From: Oscarella lobularis
Lineage: Eukaryota > Porifera > Homoscleromorpha > Homosclerophorida > Oscarellidae
NCBI RefSeq assembly: GCF_947507565.1
Contig: NC_089194.1
Location: 1,550,001-1,614,000, forward strand
Length of the DNA: 64,000 bases
Direction of reading: 5' to 3'
Both the position numbers and the translations under genes were made by a program. The notes below the pieces were generated by a model. That model searched no databases and had not been told where the DNA came from. It was given only the letters and a program-made list of their open reading frames with translations. Positions 1-12,881 of this stretch are shown piece after piece; position 1 is the first letter of the stretch; the number at the start of each line of letters is the position of its first letter.

Positions 1-3000
1 CGAAAACTGGTCCTCCTGTTCAAGGCAAATCACCCTTTGAATTTGTATCAAATAATTATTCAACAGTTTGTACGTTTAGTCCTCAGACTGTGACTGATAT
101 TGTGGACGCCGGAAAACGCGAAGTTCACACGTTTTACGTAAGAGCCGTGGATGAAGCAGGCAACGCTGCTGCCCCAGTATCTTTCACCTGGGAAATTGGT
201 AATAATAATACTAAAAATAATACCTTTACATTAACAAGTGCCAATAAATCTAATACGTAGATCGTGTTGACGTGACCGTAACGATAATTTCAACGCCAGA
301 CGTGAGTGGCTAGAAAGAGGCGCACGTGCTTGAATTAAATAATTTTATTAGCGAGTTGATAACGACACGTCGGAATTGTTTGTTTGGACGACGGGGGAGA
401 ATTACCTGGCTGAGCCTCCCACGTTTACGTGCATGATCGATTCGAGAGCAAACGTTCCCTGCGGGGGATCGCCTGACAGTTCGGGTTTTTACAATTTTAC
501 GGCTACGGGATTGACACACGTAGGCGCGCTAAGGAATGTTAGATTTTTTGCGATAACGAGGTTCTAGGGCGATCACGTATTTATACTTGTGGCGACTGAT
601 TTTGTTGGAAATCAGGGACCTCAGGTGAAGTATTCGTGGACTACAGGTAATGGATTAAATTCGAGAGAAAGTCTGGTAAAGACGCGTTGATATTAAGATT
701 TAATTAAACCTGTCGTGTCTCATTCGAGAATTTGGGGACCTCCGGCTTACACAAACAATCCTACCGCGAAATTCACGTGAGAAAATCGAAGTATGAAATG
801 CCAAACTTTTTTTTAAATTTCCCACGCTAGATTTACGACTGAAATCAAAGCAACTCTCTACTGCCGCCTCATCTCCGTAAGACGATCTCTCTATCGTTAT
901 GTAGTTTGATTAATTGTTGTATATTCTGAAGGGAAATGTGACTGTTTTTCCTTGGGAACGTTGCTCCGTTCGCAGGAGCTTGGCGCCCGGCGAAAGCGAC
1001 ACGTACGTTTACGCAAATCTGATAGACAGGCAGTACACCTTCTACGCGAGAGCAATTGACGAAGGCGGGAATATATCTCCTGAAGTTTTCTACGTATTTA
1101 CAATCGGTAAAGTCATAATCAGCAAACCGATAAAAACGTGGCTAATATTTGCGTAGATACGGTTGGCCCTGCGACTGTTTATGCCTCCAAACCCGATCCC
1201 TACACAAATCAACTAACGGCTACTTTTGTGGCCAATTCGTCAGCCGTTCTGTCGACTTACGAGTGTCAATACATTAGCGACAGATACACCGACATTCAGT
1301 ACGTAGATCGATCCTACTACCAAGTATAGAACTCCTATCATGATTATAATAAGGTCCTTGTGGCTCTCTTGTTCCGTTCGACCGTTCTATGCAACGACTG
1401 TTGATAGCTGGGGAGCTATTACCTTTACCGTTGAACAATTCAAAACAATTGTGAGTTTCAGAACTGCAGAGTCTACTAATGAATTTAATTCGTACTATTA
1501 GGCCGGTCAAACGATTAGATACATTGACAAGCCTCACGTGATGAAAGTTAGAGCTAAAGATCGCGCAGGAAATACGGGTAAAGAAACCAGCTGGACATGG
1601 GAAATAGGTAGGCCAGCTCAACATTTAAAAACACCATCTCATTGATTTTTAAAGATTTGGTGCCTCCCGTGTTGAATTTCAACAATACGGAGAACGACAT
1701 TGTCAATAAAATACCCCGACCTAACGTTTTGCGCTGGATAAACTCTCCCACCTTCACTCTTACGTCCTTTGCGAAGGATAGCACCTACACTTGCCAACTT
1801 GAACTGTACAACTACAGAAAGAGAGCGTTTTACAAGGCAAAATGATGACGTCAAAGAATCAACTCTTAGCTACTAATTCGTGTTTTTAGACGTCAACAAC
1901 GGACTGTTCTCCCTCTTACGTTTTTTCAAATGTCACTGGAGGACTCTATCGGATTTTGGTTAGGCGAAAATAGGCAGTTAAATTATCTGGCTATGACGCA
2001 TTTCAAAGGTTCGGGCCGCTGACTTTTTTGGAAATACGAATAACGTCTCGACCAATCTTCCCGGATACGTACTAGGACTCGGTAATATTGAAAAATTCTG
2101 ATATGAAATAATACGATGTGTTTTTTTCAGTGGGAAATGGACCTGTCGCGGAAATCGTCACAACTCCACCCCAAATAGCCAATTCGTTGATTTCGAACTT
2201 CACCCTAAGGCAAGTAGAGCTGTAAATATTTAGAAAAACATTTTATGGAAGCTCCTCTAGTATTCCTTTTCCCGGGGCGGGTGCAAATTGTTCCGTGAGG
2301 CGACGCGACGCAACGAGCTCTAAGGAAACGTGGTGGATCTGCGTTTCGCCACTTTTGAGTCAGACGACGTATCAAATAACAGGCGACAAGTTAGTCACGT
2401 TTGACACATCAACCTACGTTGGACCAAGAGACGGAAAAGTATCAATTTCAGACAATATCACGCTAAATTTTCATTGCAATTTTCTAGTTTGATGGAGAGT
2501 ACATTTTCAAATATCACGTGTTTGACCAATGGGGAAACAGATCGCCTGACGTTCGCTACTTCTGGTCTATAGGTAACTCGACTGATGACGTCATAAATCA
2601 GACATAATTTTGACGAGTTTTTGCTAAAAGATATTGAAGATCCTCGCACGGCTCTTCAGTACTCAACTCCGGAATACACAAACAATATCGATGACGTCAA
2701 ATTTTTCTACTTTTCCGACGAAAATCCAATTGAAAGGTAAGTTTATATAATGAACACTGTATGTATTTAGACGTTTTTTGTAGTTTCCAATGCCGACTGG
2801 ATCGCGTTTCTCTCTACGATCACGTGCCCCCTTCCTATTCTTGTCCGAGCATAATAGGAAGCACTTCGCATTGCAATTTTGAAAAGTGTTTCGGTGCTGG
2901 TTTTCAAGGCAACATGTCCTATTCGTTCCTCGAGGATGGCACCTACGAGTTTTCCGTCAAAGCCGTTGATTTGGCGGGAAACGAGGATCAAAGCCCGGCT

Positions 3001-3732
3001 ATAGTTCGCTTTACTCTGGACACTCAAACGGATCCAATTAAAATTGTTGAAGTTTTTCCCAGTATTAATGTTTCAATGAACGACAACGTCACCATAGCAT
3101 TTGCTGGAGAATTGGGAAGCCAGTTCTTTTGTCGGTAAATTGGACAGTGCTCTCTCGTTAAAATTCCTATTTTTCCGAATTTAGTATAAAGAAACGATAC
3201 GACGTAAAGAATACGGAGCCGGATTTCTTTTCGTGTGAAAGTCCCTACACTTTTGTTCCGGGACCCAAAGAAGAAAGAGAACCTGGGCCCTTTGTGGCGG
3301 AAATTCGAGTTCTAGATCGAGCTGGCAATCAACGTATCGTAGACGTTACAGTAAACTTACGTAAGAAATTATGATTTACACTAGGGCAGTTCTAATTGTA
3401 GTCTTAGGGAATTCGGACACGTTTGTGGAGAAACAGGACAAATTCCGTCAGAGCACCGATCTAAATCCACCGGAAGATTGTCCAAATTACGACACAATCA
3501 TAGCCGCTGTTGCCATTGCTGGGTTTGCTATTTTTGCTATTCTTGCCGTTGTCTGCCCTCTCGTCATTCTCAGCAGAATGTAAGTCTGGTTGCATGTACT
3601 CAAATAATTCACAAATTCATCATTCGCAGGGATTCTGGGTCTCCGTCATCGTTTGATACAAGAAAAAGCGCCAAAAGTGGAGAAATTGAAGGTGCGTTTA
3701 GCAAACGTCCATTGGATGAAGACTACGACTAA
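1..3732 (+). CDS. Single-pass membrane protein with repeated Ig-like extracellular modules (3' part of gene)
   Basis: The gene enters the window from the left and is spread over many short exons. The visible protein is a string of beta-sandwich-like modules, each ending in an aromatic/Tyr core such as FYVRAVDEAGN, then a W-x-x-G signature (TWEIG, YSWTTG, YVFTIG, TWEIG, YFWSIG) directly before a splice donor. These ends lie near 198, 649, 1106, 1606 and 2570. Such modules resemble the Ig-like repeats of surface adhesion proteins. The last extracellular exons (about 2784-3135 and 3183-3362) are Cys-containing. A hydrophobic helix (IIAAVAIAGFAIFAILAVVC) lies near 3504-3580, followed by a short Ser/Lys/Asp-rich tail ending DEDYD and a TAA stop at 3730-3732. 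I do not recognise an orthologue. The topology is type I; a role in adhesion is inference. The signal peptide lies outside the window. Exon limits are approximate. Confidence 0.7.
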
Positions 3733-3998
3733 GGCGTAAGAGTGGGTTTTGTCTTTCTGTTTGTGCAATGAACAGGGATGGCGTATAGTGTAGAGCCACC
3801 TCATTTTTTCCGTGTTTTTACAGTATTTAATCAATACCTCTTTCACTCTCGATTGATAACCAGACACCTTCCAAACACCCTGCCAATTAATTAACTGTGA
3901 ACAGGTGACACTAACGAGCAAGGCGGAGCGTCGTGCGTCACTTAGACAAGAATCCCCGTAGCGTACGTCAAGAGCGGAACTGTCGTCGTCCAGAAACG

Positions 3999-6900
3999 AT
4001 GCGCAAGTGGCGCTGCTTTGTCGCTTATCCGTGGATTCTCGCCTTGATCGTCGTCGTCCGATCGGCAAAGAAGCCCCTCCACATTGCGGCGCTCCTTCCG
4101 ACGGGCGAAAACGACGAATGGGTCGTCAAGAATTCGGACGTGGCCTGCCAACTGGCCGTCGATCACATCAACAACAACGATACTATACTCAAAGACTACG
4201 AATTGCGCTTGAGAACGAACGCATCGAACGTAAGGAGGCGAAAACGAAAGGGATAGAGGCGTGGTTTCGTTGCTAAAAATAGCGTGTCATCGCACCTTCT
4301 TTGGCAGTGTAACATCGGCTTGGCCAATTATCAAATGTACGAGCAGTTGGATATGGACGACAAGCTTGTTGCCATCATCGCGGAAGGCTGTTCCATAGTG
4401 ACTCAGCCTCTAGCGGAGACGACAAAGTACTTCCAGTTGTTGCAGGTAAACTGAACTTCTGCTTCCGGTTCCCATAGTAGCTTCCTCACTTACTTCCCAC
4501 ACGAACTATTTACTACGTCAAAGAATGACGTTTTCTCCTGTGATGTGCGTGCTTTTTTTAGTTCAATTTTCTTTCTTCTTCGCCTGCATTGGACGATCGA
4601 AATCGCTATCCTCTCTATCATCAACTGTTGCCGTCCGAATATGGACTTAATCCTCCGAGGGCCGCCTTTGTGCGCAAACAAAATTGGACACACGCCTATA
4701 TTCTCTATGAAGATGCCGAAGTCTTTCGACTTGTAAAAATAATCATTGCAATGAAATTTTTTGACTCTATTGTGAATCGCAGGTGTCTCAAGATCTGAGA
4801 CGAAGATTGCAAGATATTGACGTAAAGGTCCAGATACGATTGGTGTCCGCTAGTAGCGTTGTATCTAACGTTCAGGAAGTCATAGACGAAATTAAAGTTA
4901 GAAATCATTGATCATTTGTATTAGGCATTACAGTTTTTTTTAGAAATCTGAAATCAAGATTATTTTTGGTCTGTTTTATGAGGAAACTGGACGTCAAATA
5001 GTCTGCAGGGTAAGAGATTGTCTCTTTTATCCTTTTTAAAAACTTGCTTTATAGGCTAATAAAATGGGTATGGATTCTCCTACGTATGTGTGGATTTTTG
5101 TTGGTTGGTTTCAAAGCAAAGAGTGGTACCTCCCTTCTATGAACTCAGCTTCTTCCAAAGCCAATTGCACGCGTGCCGAAATAAAGAAGACGCTCAATGG
5201 TCACCTAACGTTTGACTTCACCCAATTGTCAACACAAATAAACGTCACGGTTCCAACGGGACAAGTAATTTAATCTATGATATCGTTTTAGAAGTTTTAA
5301 TTTTTTTCTACGTTTTCAGACTATTAGGGATGTTGAGGAAGAATTCAACAAGACGACTGGCGAAACGTTTCAAAAATACGCCGCTTATGGATACGACACT
5401 GTCGTTGCCATTGCGTTAATGCTGGACAGGGCATTGAAATCGAATGAAACACTCTTTGACAACTACACGTATGGAGACGAAGCGGTGGCCAAAATTTTGA
5501 ATGACACTCTGACGACGGAAGTTTCGTTCAACGGCTTGATTGTAAGTGCATACAATGTACGCTCTCTCTCCGGGTCCCCTTCCCCCCCCCCCCCCCCCCC
5601 CCCTCCTCCCGCTTGCCTTTCAGTGTAGGAACTATCTATAATAGAGAACGCTGCGATTTGTATTAATTGAGGTCGTACGGCGTAAAATGTGGCGAATGAA
5701 CCCGTGACCATTGATTCTTAATTAAAGCCGTACGGCCTAAAATACGGCGAATAGTTGTTCCTTCTTTTAGGGTTATGTCCAGTTTAAAAACCGTAACCTC
5801 AATTCTACCAACTCAACTGTTTTTCGTGAAGAGCCAGGAACAGTTGAAATTTATTACCACTATTACAGCAACAGTAAGTCGAACGTTCTCTCGCCTCTAC
5901 CCGCTCTTCACGCCGTTTGCTCGCAGACGCGACGATGCCAACAGAGGATTCAATTTTGACATCCAAAGAAGTTGGGACCTATAATAATTCCAAATTGGGA
6001 TTTGACATGTTTAAAAATGTTCCCTGGATCAGTAAAAAGTCTCACCTCACTGTAATTCGTATCTAGTACTGTATTATAGGAGGCGAACGGCCTTTAGCGT
6101 TTCCTGAAGATGAATTGAAGCAATCCAGTTCAGCTATCTTCATTGCCATTGCAACGATAGACGCCCTTGGCATTATTCTAGCTATCGTTCTTCTTGCGTT
6201 TACGTTCTATCATAGGGAAAAACGGTAAAGAGAAATGAAGTTGGAACTATGTAACGAATTCGTTATTTAGAATTATAAAATTGTCGAGCCCTCGTATGAA
6301 TTATCTAATCGGAATTGGAGTCATTTTCATGTACATTTCCGTTATTCTAAACGGATTCAACGGACAATTTTTTGAATTCGACGCCAATTCCTTGCGATGT
6401 TGTTCCGTAAGAAACAAACGACTTATTTATTTAATCTAGATATTCATCAATGTGCCAAGTAGGCTCGAAATGCTTTCTTGGTCTTTGGCTTTTCTCTCGC
6501 CTTTGGAAGTATGTTCGCAAAGACGTGGAGAGTCAGCATGATAATGAAGAGATCCAAAGCGGGTCAGCGAAATTTGAAATTGGTACAATCAACTATACAT
6601 GTACATAACAGCCACTTGTGTGTAAAAACGACTGCCTGTCTAGACGGATCACGTACTCTTTGCCATTGTGGGCGTTCTTCTTCTCATCGACGTTATTCTA
6701 CTCAGTCTCTGGCTGGGAATTGATCCTTATGAAGAGCACCGAGACTATTTTTCTCCTACAGTGAGGACAATTAATTGAAAGCGATGTGTAATTTTATTTC
6801 CTTTGTTTTTATTTAGCCTGGAAGCCGCACAAAGCAATTCTATCTTCGCTGCCGCAGTGACAACAGCGATCGCTGGGGTTTCATTATTTTGGCCTACAAG

Positions 6901-7617
6901 GCCATCATATTGGCATTTGGCGCCTTCCTCGCGTTTGACACTCGTAAAGTCAAAATCGTCTCCCTGAATGATTCGCGTTTCATTGCCCTGTCCGTCTACA
7001 ATACCGTTGTGTCGTGTATACTCGCCTTCGCCTTCAATTTTCTTTCCGATCCCGGACTTTCCTATGCACTTACGGGAGCCGTGGTGATTCTCATGGCAAC
7101 CGTTATTGTTGGACTCGTTTTTCTGCCCAAAGTAATTATTAGTAATAGTATTAGTGCCTTTGACTCGTGATGGCATTCTTCTAGGCTTATCTCCTCGTCT
7201 TTCGCAAGAACGAGGATATGTCTGGCATGGGAAGAATGGGCAGCAAATCAAAGGGATCTCTCAACGAGCACACGATTACAAGAAAATCGGAGCTCAAGCG
7301 CTTACAGGAAGAAAATCGACACCACAGACTCGTCATACGGATGCTCATTGAAGAGGTATTTGACAAGCAGACGACTATCACTCGCAGAATTATTCTTTTA
7401 GAAAAATCTGAGCGACGAAACCATAGAGAAAGTGAAGCAGGATTTTGGCATGGAATTGGAAGTGTTTGACGACGACGAAACGCTCGCAACGGAGACGAGA
7501 CGCGATTCCCAGCCGACAAGCAAAAGCGAGAGAATAAACGGGGGAAGCGATAGTGGCATGGGAAAGGAGCCGTCCTCGACAGACGCTCTCGAGGAAGAGT
7601 CAGCCGTTCATGTCTGA
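3999..7617 (+). CDS. GABA-B-like metabotropic receptor (class C GPCR)
   Basis: The start is ATG 3999, which begins a signal peptide (hydrophobic core PWILALIVVV); an upstream in-frame ATG at 3933 would place it internally. The ectodomain is a Venus-flytrap amino-acid-binding fold (starts HIAALLPTGEN, then ACQLAVDHINNN). The ATG exon runs to 4229 and about a dozen exons follow. The seven-helix region begins near 6120. Helix 3 carries AKTWRVSMIMK, helix 4 DVILLSLWLGIDP, and the helix 5-7 exon has YKAIILAFGAFLAFDTRKV followed by LNDSRFIALSVYN; these are hallmarks of GABA-B receptors rather than mGluRs, which have a Cys-rich linker missing here. The tail holds a short coiled coil (LKRLQEENRHHRLVIRM, near 7290), the position where GABA-B subunits dimerise. 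It should signal through heterotrimeric G proteins at the plasma membrane. Ligand identity and subunit type cannot be settled from sequence. The stop is TGA 7615-7617. Confidence 0.9.
5582..5603. repeat. Poly-C tract in GABA-B receptor intron
   Basis: An uninterrupted run of 22 cytosines followed by a C-rich stretch, inside an intron of the GABA-B-like gene. Such runs are prone to length polymorphism and to sequencing or assembly error. Confidence 0.9.
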
Positions 7618-7979
7618 GAAAAAAACGATGGGTAAGATTTAAAGGTATGATTTAGAGAGTAGAATTCCGAGTACCGGTAGGAAGAATTAGTTTGGTTTAC
7701 TGTAGTAGTTTTTCCGCCACACTGTTTAAAATTGATTGAATATCTGGCTTAACTGACTTCACTTCTTTTGAATTTTGTTTGCGAATGGGGTCGAATTATC
7801 AATAGTTTCACTGAAGAAGGGTCAGTTGGCGTAAATGTACTAAATTCTCGTCTAAAAATTGAACGTGTTAAGTGCTAAAAACACAACACAGATAGATAAA
7901 GTTTCAACGCATTAGTTGTAACTAGTCTAGGAACGGTTCAAGTGGCTAAAAATTTAGAGAAAAAACAATCAGAACAAAG
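7618..7979. other. Convergent intergenic gap (3' ends)
   Basis: AT-rich, no coding signal on either strand. It separates the stop of the GABA-B-like gene from the stop of the minus-strand phosphatase, so it should hold both 3' UTRs. I see no clear RNA gene or repeat in it. Confidence 0.6.
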
Positions 7980-10900
7980 TCAAATGAGCCTATTGCTCTC
8001 TGGGGAATGAGACAAAAAGTGCAGGAGAGCCTCGTAGCAGAACTTGTATTGTATGGGCGTTTGCACGAGCGCCATTCGCTGGGTACGAAGCCCTCTCAAG
8101 ACGTCGGGAACGTCAATGGACTGCAAGAATCTCCAAATAAATAATTTTCGTTATTTATGCATTTTTTACCTCGTTCTTTTGTATAGCTTTGAGTATCGCT
8201 TCCATCATGATCGTGACGCCCGTGCGTCCAACTCCCGCACTGCAGTGAACCACTGTGGGCGGATCAAGACTGGGGTCTTCGCTTGTGTTGTTGGCATGGC
8301 GACGAAGAGTGTCTATTTCGTCAATAAAGGCTGCAGAAATGGACGTAGAGGTAAGAATTGAATTTTTTTACAAGACGCTTTGGTCTCACCAAGAAATGAT
8401 TCGGGGTCTCTTGGGACGCCGTGATCCGGCCACCCAACAAATTGCAAATGCCAAATTGTTCTTGCCTAAATAACATAGCAGACCCCTCCCTATAAATGTA
8501 TGCCATACCTCTTGAGTTGGGGTGTGTTTTAAGATGAAACCACGTGTTATTGTCGTCCCCGTATCATTAAAATATTCAGATGAAATGTGAAACTGTACAA
8601 ACTGATTCTGATACCCGTTTTAATTAACTTAATTCTTACGTTGCCATGAGTGACTTCGGAATCGTCTCCCCCTCCTTCGGAAGGCCAATAACGATGGCAT
8701 TTGATTCTATTGTTTTCCTAAATAATCAATCAAAACTATGTCAATTAACCCTTGGGGAAAATTATTACGATTTCCGCTGTAACCATGACAATCAAACGAG
8801 CCTGGTTCTCCCACATCATTTGCCAAAAATCGGCAGCTGTACTTGCCAAGGGTCCTTGACTGGCAATGTAATGTTGAGCAATTCCGCCCCCCACATCCAT
8901 CTGAATATTTTTTAGTATTTTAATACCCTACTAGCTTTTATCAATTACCGAAATGTGATTGGCATTGATGTAATCACTGTCTGTCCTGTTTTCTTCCGGG
9001 TTGAGCCGTACTCTCGTATCCTTAGTTATAATAGTATTTAAAAATACGTTCTATGGGCTCAGTGTGTTATTACGTCATAAGGAATTATATCTTTAAAACG
9101 ATTTTTCGTTTTGATTTCGGCCAGCGGGAGATTTACGAGAGGACGATCCTAAAAAAGTTCCCTATTGCAACAGTGTAGCATAAAAAGTCCCGTAAAAATT
9201 TCACTTGGAATTTTTTGGGAATTGAATCGTATTCAACCAAATACTCTTCCGAATCAAGTCGTTCCTGAAGAGCCTCAACCTAATAGAAGTAAAATTATTA
9301 CGTAAAAACATAGGCTACGTTATTATGATACCAATGTAGTACGAGTGGGTGAAATCCGAATTTTCTTTGAGCGCGATTCTGTAACCCTGCCCTCCGCCTC
9401 GCCTTTTTTTTCTGTTTGAATGGCGCCGTCCAATTCGTCGTCTGTGTCCGGGTTTGATAAAGCTGGGCTGACAGACTTCTCTCTATTCTGTTCTCTTTCT
9501 TTTCTTTCCGCTTCTTCTACTACGGGAACGCGTTCAACTTCTAGCGTTGTTTCTTTCTCTTCAATCTTTTGTAAGCTTGAACTCCCGTTGGCTGCTTTGA
9601 AAGCTAATAAATCAAATATTAGTAAAGGAAATGCCATGTACAGTAGTAGTACTTGTCATTTCCATTGATCCCGGAGGATTGAAGTCTGATTCAGCCTTAA
9701 ATTATCAAACTATAGTTTTTAAAACTGGTGCATAGATGTTATTTTTTACTGGAGGGTCTCCTTTTCCCACCAATGCAGAATCACTTCGATTCAGAGTTTG
9801 CTTTCTTGCAAGAGAACTCTGTCTTGACCTTAATTAATCAAATAATTGAAAAATAGTTCATATATTAGATGAACTGTTTACGAAAAAGCTCTTGAGTATC
9901 GGTTTGCTTCAAATTGGGTCTTGAAATAAATTCTGAAACGAATGTATTGGATTATAACATAATTTTTCTACATGTCTATCAAGAACTAACCCCACTCCCC
10001 GCAATTTGACTCCCCTCACGCTTTGCAACCGATAGAAATGGTGCTGGCTTATAATAAGATTGTGCGCATACTCAGCCGACTCTTTTGAAAGCTGAAGTAT
10101 AAAAAATCATTATAAAACTATTGATTTTGTGGTGATTTCCTTTACCATTTCAAATTGAATGACTTCGTCGCGAACTTCCAATTCCAAACGCTTTTTCCTG
10201 AACTTAATTGAAAAAATGTCAGGCCACCTGAAGTATTATTAAATAGAGCTATTATTAATTTTAAATTTTGGCTGACTTGAAATAAACTGTTGGCATTCCA
10301 TTCATATGTTTCACGTAAACTCCCACGTAGCTCGCCCCTATTTCCAATTTATTGGAATCCTCATCCTAAATACCCAATACATTTAAAATATTACACTTCT
10401 TGATACAATTTTACAAGAGCCTGGCAGCCTTCGTGCCCGTATCCTTTCAATTGCTGAGCGAGACGAATGTAAGAGAGCTCAGCAGCAGCTTGGGACATTC
10501 CCCTATAAAATTAGTACGAAATAATAATAATAATAATTAATGTTTATTTGGAGAGTCCACGTGCCTGTGTTTACTGTAAAGTTCAGACAGTCTTCCAACA
10601 AAATCCGCCAAGTTAGTAGAAGACTGCATGTGCTATTACACAATAGAAGAATTTACTTATAATTTCTATTTATATTAATAATTTACAGGTGGAAAAAGAA
10701 CGAAGGAGGACAGGTGACTATCAGTATGAACTTTCCTGTCAAAATCTTCAAATTCAGCTACGAATATTAATAATACGTTGTCTTTAGGTACTTAATGAAT
10801 TGGGGTCTCACTGTCCCTACCTTGAACAGCGAAAGAAGCCAGAGAAATAGCTTGCTCTTTGTTGCACTCCAAGTTTCCCTTCAGCACGCTTTCTTTCAAC

Positions 10901-11383
10901 TGCAAGAACAGCAAATACCTAGAAGAAACGAACGTATCGACTCTCGTTCAATTTAAATTGCGACCCGACTCACTTTGACACTTCCTGTTGCAGAATCGAA
11001 GTATCCGTGGGAAAGAAACGAACGCGAAAGAAGACTTCCGGTTCCTTTGCTCCAATCGACGATTTTCGCTCCAATTGCTTACGAATTCCTTTTTCCAGAT
11101 CGATCCATCTTAGGTGATCTGTTCGGTCGTAATACTGAAGTCCGAATATGTACGACTACGGGCGGGAAAGGGAGAAAGAGGCGGACATCAACCTAATCCT
11201 AATCCTAACCCTAACCCAAGTCACCTCGTCAAGATCGAGTACTTGGGCGACACGATCGAGACAGTCTTGTCCGGTTGAAACAGGCGAAAGCGTGAAATCG
11301 ACTTCCGTTCCGTCGAGGAGATGTATGCGGATGCCGTACGCGTTTCGCGACACGCTGTACGACTTGCGAGTATGAAAAGCCAT
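7980..11383 (-). CDS. FERM domain non-receptor protein tyrosine phosphatase
   Basis: Read on the minus strand, the ATG at 11383 opens [10 protein letters not shown] and then a FERM F1 lobe ([29 protein letters not shown]). The next exons continue the FERM fold ([63 protein letters not shown]) down to about 9980. A charged linker, about 9360-9640 and rich in Glu/Lys/Ser, separates it from the phosphatase domain. The phosphatase shows DYINANHIS (near 8950), [20 protein letters not shown] (near 8850), the WPD loop GWPDHGVP (near 8420), the catalytic P-loop [10 protein letters not shown] (near 8240, nucleophile Cys) and the Q-loop Gln in VQTPIQYKF (near 8060), so it should be active. FERM plus PTP is the PTPN3/4/14/21 class. 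I find no PDZ domain in the linker, which argues against a canonical PTPN3/4. It probably dephosphorylates phosphotyrosine proteins at the cell cortex. The stop is at 7980-7982. Confidence 0.9.
11191..11219. repeat. Short interstitial telomere-like repeat (CCTAAN)n
   Basis: Four to five degenerate copies of CCTAAC/CCTAAT in the first intron of the FERM phosphatase; on the gene's strand this reads TTAGGG-like, the animal telomere unit. It starts a few bases inside the donor site. Short interstitial telomeric tracts often mark repaired double-strand breaks. Confidence 0.75.
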
Positions 11384-11765
11384 TGTTGACGTTATTTCCC
11401 ACTGTCAGACGTCGATTGTTCAGCGTCTGTTCGACTTGAGCGAAGAGACAATGCAAAGAATGCGAAATAACATACGGGGGCTTGCCATGATTCCTCTTGT
11501 TTCTTTTGCAAGGAAAAGTCTGAAAAAATCGACCAGACTAGCTAAATAATTTGTATGCAAGATAAAAAGTTAGCAAGGAGCTGTACTGTATAGCTTCTCA
11601 AGATTCAAAGAAAACATTATTCGAGACATAGTAGGTCTGTCACGAGCTCACCCCTCGGCCAATGGTGTGCCCGTGCATAGTTGCGCATTTGTGACACTAA
11701 ATAATAAGAACCGCTCTATTGTTAATTAATCCGGGACATCGCCTTCAAGAGAGCGTTTTGCCAAG
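11384..11765. promoter_or_regulatory. Divergent promoter region: FERM-PTP (-) / ELOVL6-like (+)
   Basis: 382 bp between the two opposing start codons; it must hold both 5' UTRs and promoters. An inverted-CCAAT context (gccaatggtg) occurs near 11658. I see no TATA box at a usual distance and no coding exon I can support. Confidence 0.5.
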
Positions 11766-12536
11766 ATGCTGCGGTTCATTTCGCAGTTAGAGAACGGGTT
11801 CAACCTCACGGCAGCTCGTGAAAGCATGGAGTTGCAGTGGGTCGTCAGCCTCTACGCGAGTGCCCTTTATCTCCTTGCAATATTTGCCGGGAGTCGTTTT
11901 ATGGAGCAGCGCGCGAAATTTAGCTTGCGACGCCCACTGTTTGCATGGAATCTCCTCCTCGCGCTCTTCAGCGCAGTGGGGACCTGGCGAGTAACGAAAC
12001 CCATGGTAGCTGATCTTATCACAATGGGGTGGAGTGAAAACATGTGCACCGCCGACTACCAATACGATAAACCGCAGATGCTCTGGATTTATATATTTTC
12101 CATGTCGAAACTTCCCGAACTTTTCGACACTCTATTCATCGTGTTGAGAAAGCAAGACCTCACTTTCTTGCACGTGTATCACCATATCTCAGTTTTCGTC
12201 TATTCGTTATGGTCTCTCTCAATGATCCCATTTGGCCAGGCTCGCCTGTTTCCGGCTATGAACTATTTTGTGCACACTGTCATGTATTTCTACTATGCCT
12301 TGCGCGCTCAGGGAATTTTACGCCTGCCTCAATTTGTCAGCAAATCTATCACTCTCTTGCAAATAGCGCAGATGATTGTAGGATTTGCCGCTTCTATTGA
12401 TGCGGTAATACGGTATCAACTTGAAATTCCCTGTATCATTCAGTATGGGCAAATGTGCTGGTGCACTATAATGTACTTGAGCTACTTTGTGCTTTTTGTT
12501 CAGTTTTTCTACCGCCGATACACTAACAAGAATTGA
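11766..12536 (+). CDS. ELOVL6: ELOVL6-like very-long-chain fatty acid elongase (intronless)
   Basis: A 256-residue reading frame in a single exon. It condenses malonyl-CoA with a long-chain acyl-CoA, the first and rate-limiting step of the ER elongation cycle. The catalytic histidine box is FLHVYHH (residues about 138-144; HxxHH), preceded by LPELFDTLFIVLRKQ and followed by the MNYFVHTVMYFYYALRA block, both typical of the family. N-terminal RAKFSLRRPLFAWNLLLALFS matches the ELOVL6/ELOVL3 branch (saturated and monounsaturated C12-C16 substrates) rather than the polyunsaturated branch. Several hydrophobic segments agree with a multi-pass ER protein, and length is normal. The C-terminus (RYTNKN) is not a clear KKxx ER-retrieval signal. 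The lack of introns is unusual beside its intron-rich neighbours and suggests an old retrocopy, though the frame is intact. Confidence 0.93.
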   Translation: MLRFISQLENGFNLTAARESMELQWVVSLYASALYLLAIFAGSRFMEQRAKFSLRRPLFAWNLLLALFSAVGTWRVTKPMVADLITMGWSENMCTADYQYDKPQMLWIYIFSMSKLPELFDTLFIVLRKQDLTFLHVYHHISVFVYSLWSLSMIPFGQARLFPAMNYFVHTVMYFYYALRAQGILRLPQFVSKSITLLQIAQMIVGFAASIDAVIRYQLEIPCIIQYGQMCWCTIMYLSYFVLFVQFFYRRYTNKN

Positions 12537-12881
12537 ATGCGTGACAGTAGAAAACTCAAAGACAATTCTGTGATTATGTTTTTAATTATTTTGTTTGGTG
12601 CATATAGGCGTGGCAGCGTACACGTGAGATGCGTCAAACGTTGGCAAAGCCGATTTCTAACCCGTTGTCTCATTGCCGCTACTTTGCAACTTTTGTACAG
12701 CCATCAAGTGTTTGGGAAGATCCGATTTGGCAGGGGCCCCCTTGCAGAACCAGTGTATAGCGTACGCTACGATTGCTCCACACAACCCACACGGAGAGCG
12801 AGGTCTGACGCCGACGATCCTGCAGACAGTTGAAGCAAAGCGCTGGATTAGTCTAAGACCGTGCTGGTTTGTGCAAGAGCC
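12537..12881. other. Intergenic gap, tandem intronless genes
   Basis: 345 bp between the elongase stop and the glutamate receptor start. It holds the elongase 3' UTR and the receptor promoter. A GGGGCCCC palindrome lies at 12733-12740. No coding exon is supported. Confidence 0.5.

Noticed and set aside
12861-12881. Upstream extension of the glutamate receptor
   Set aside because: The extension begins with GTG; the first ATG at 12882 begins a perfect signal peptide.
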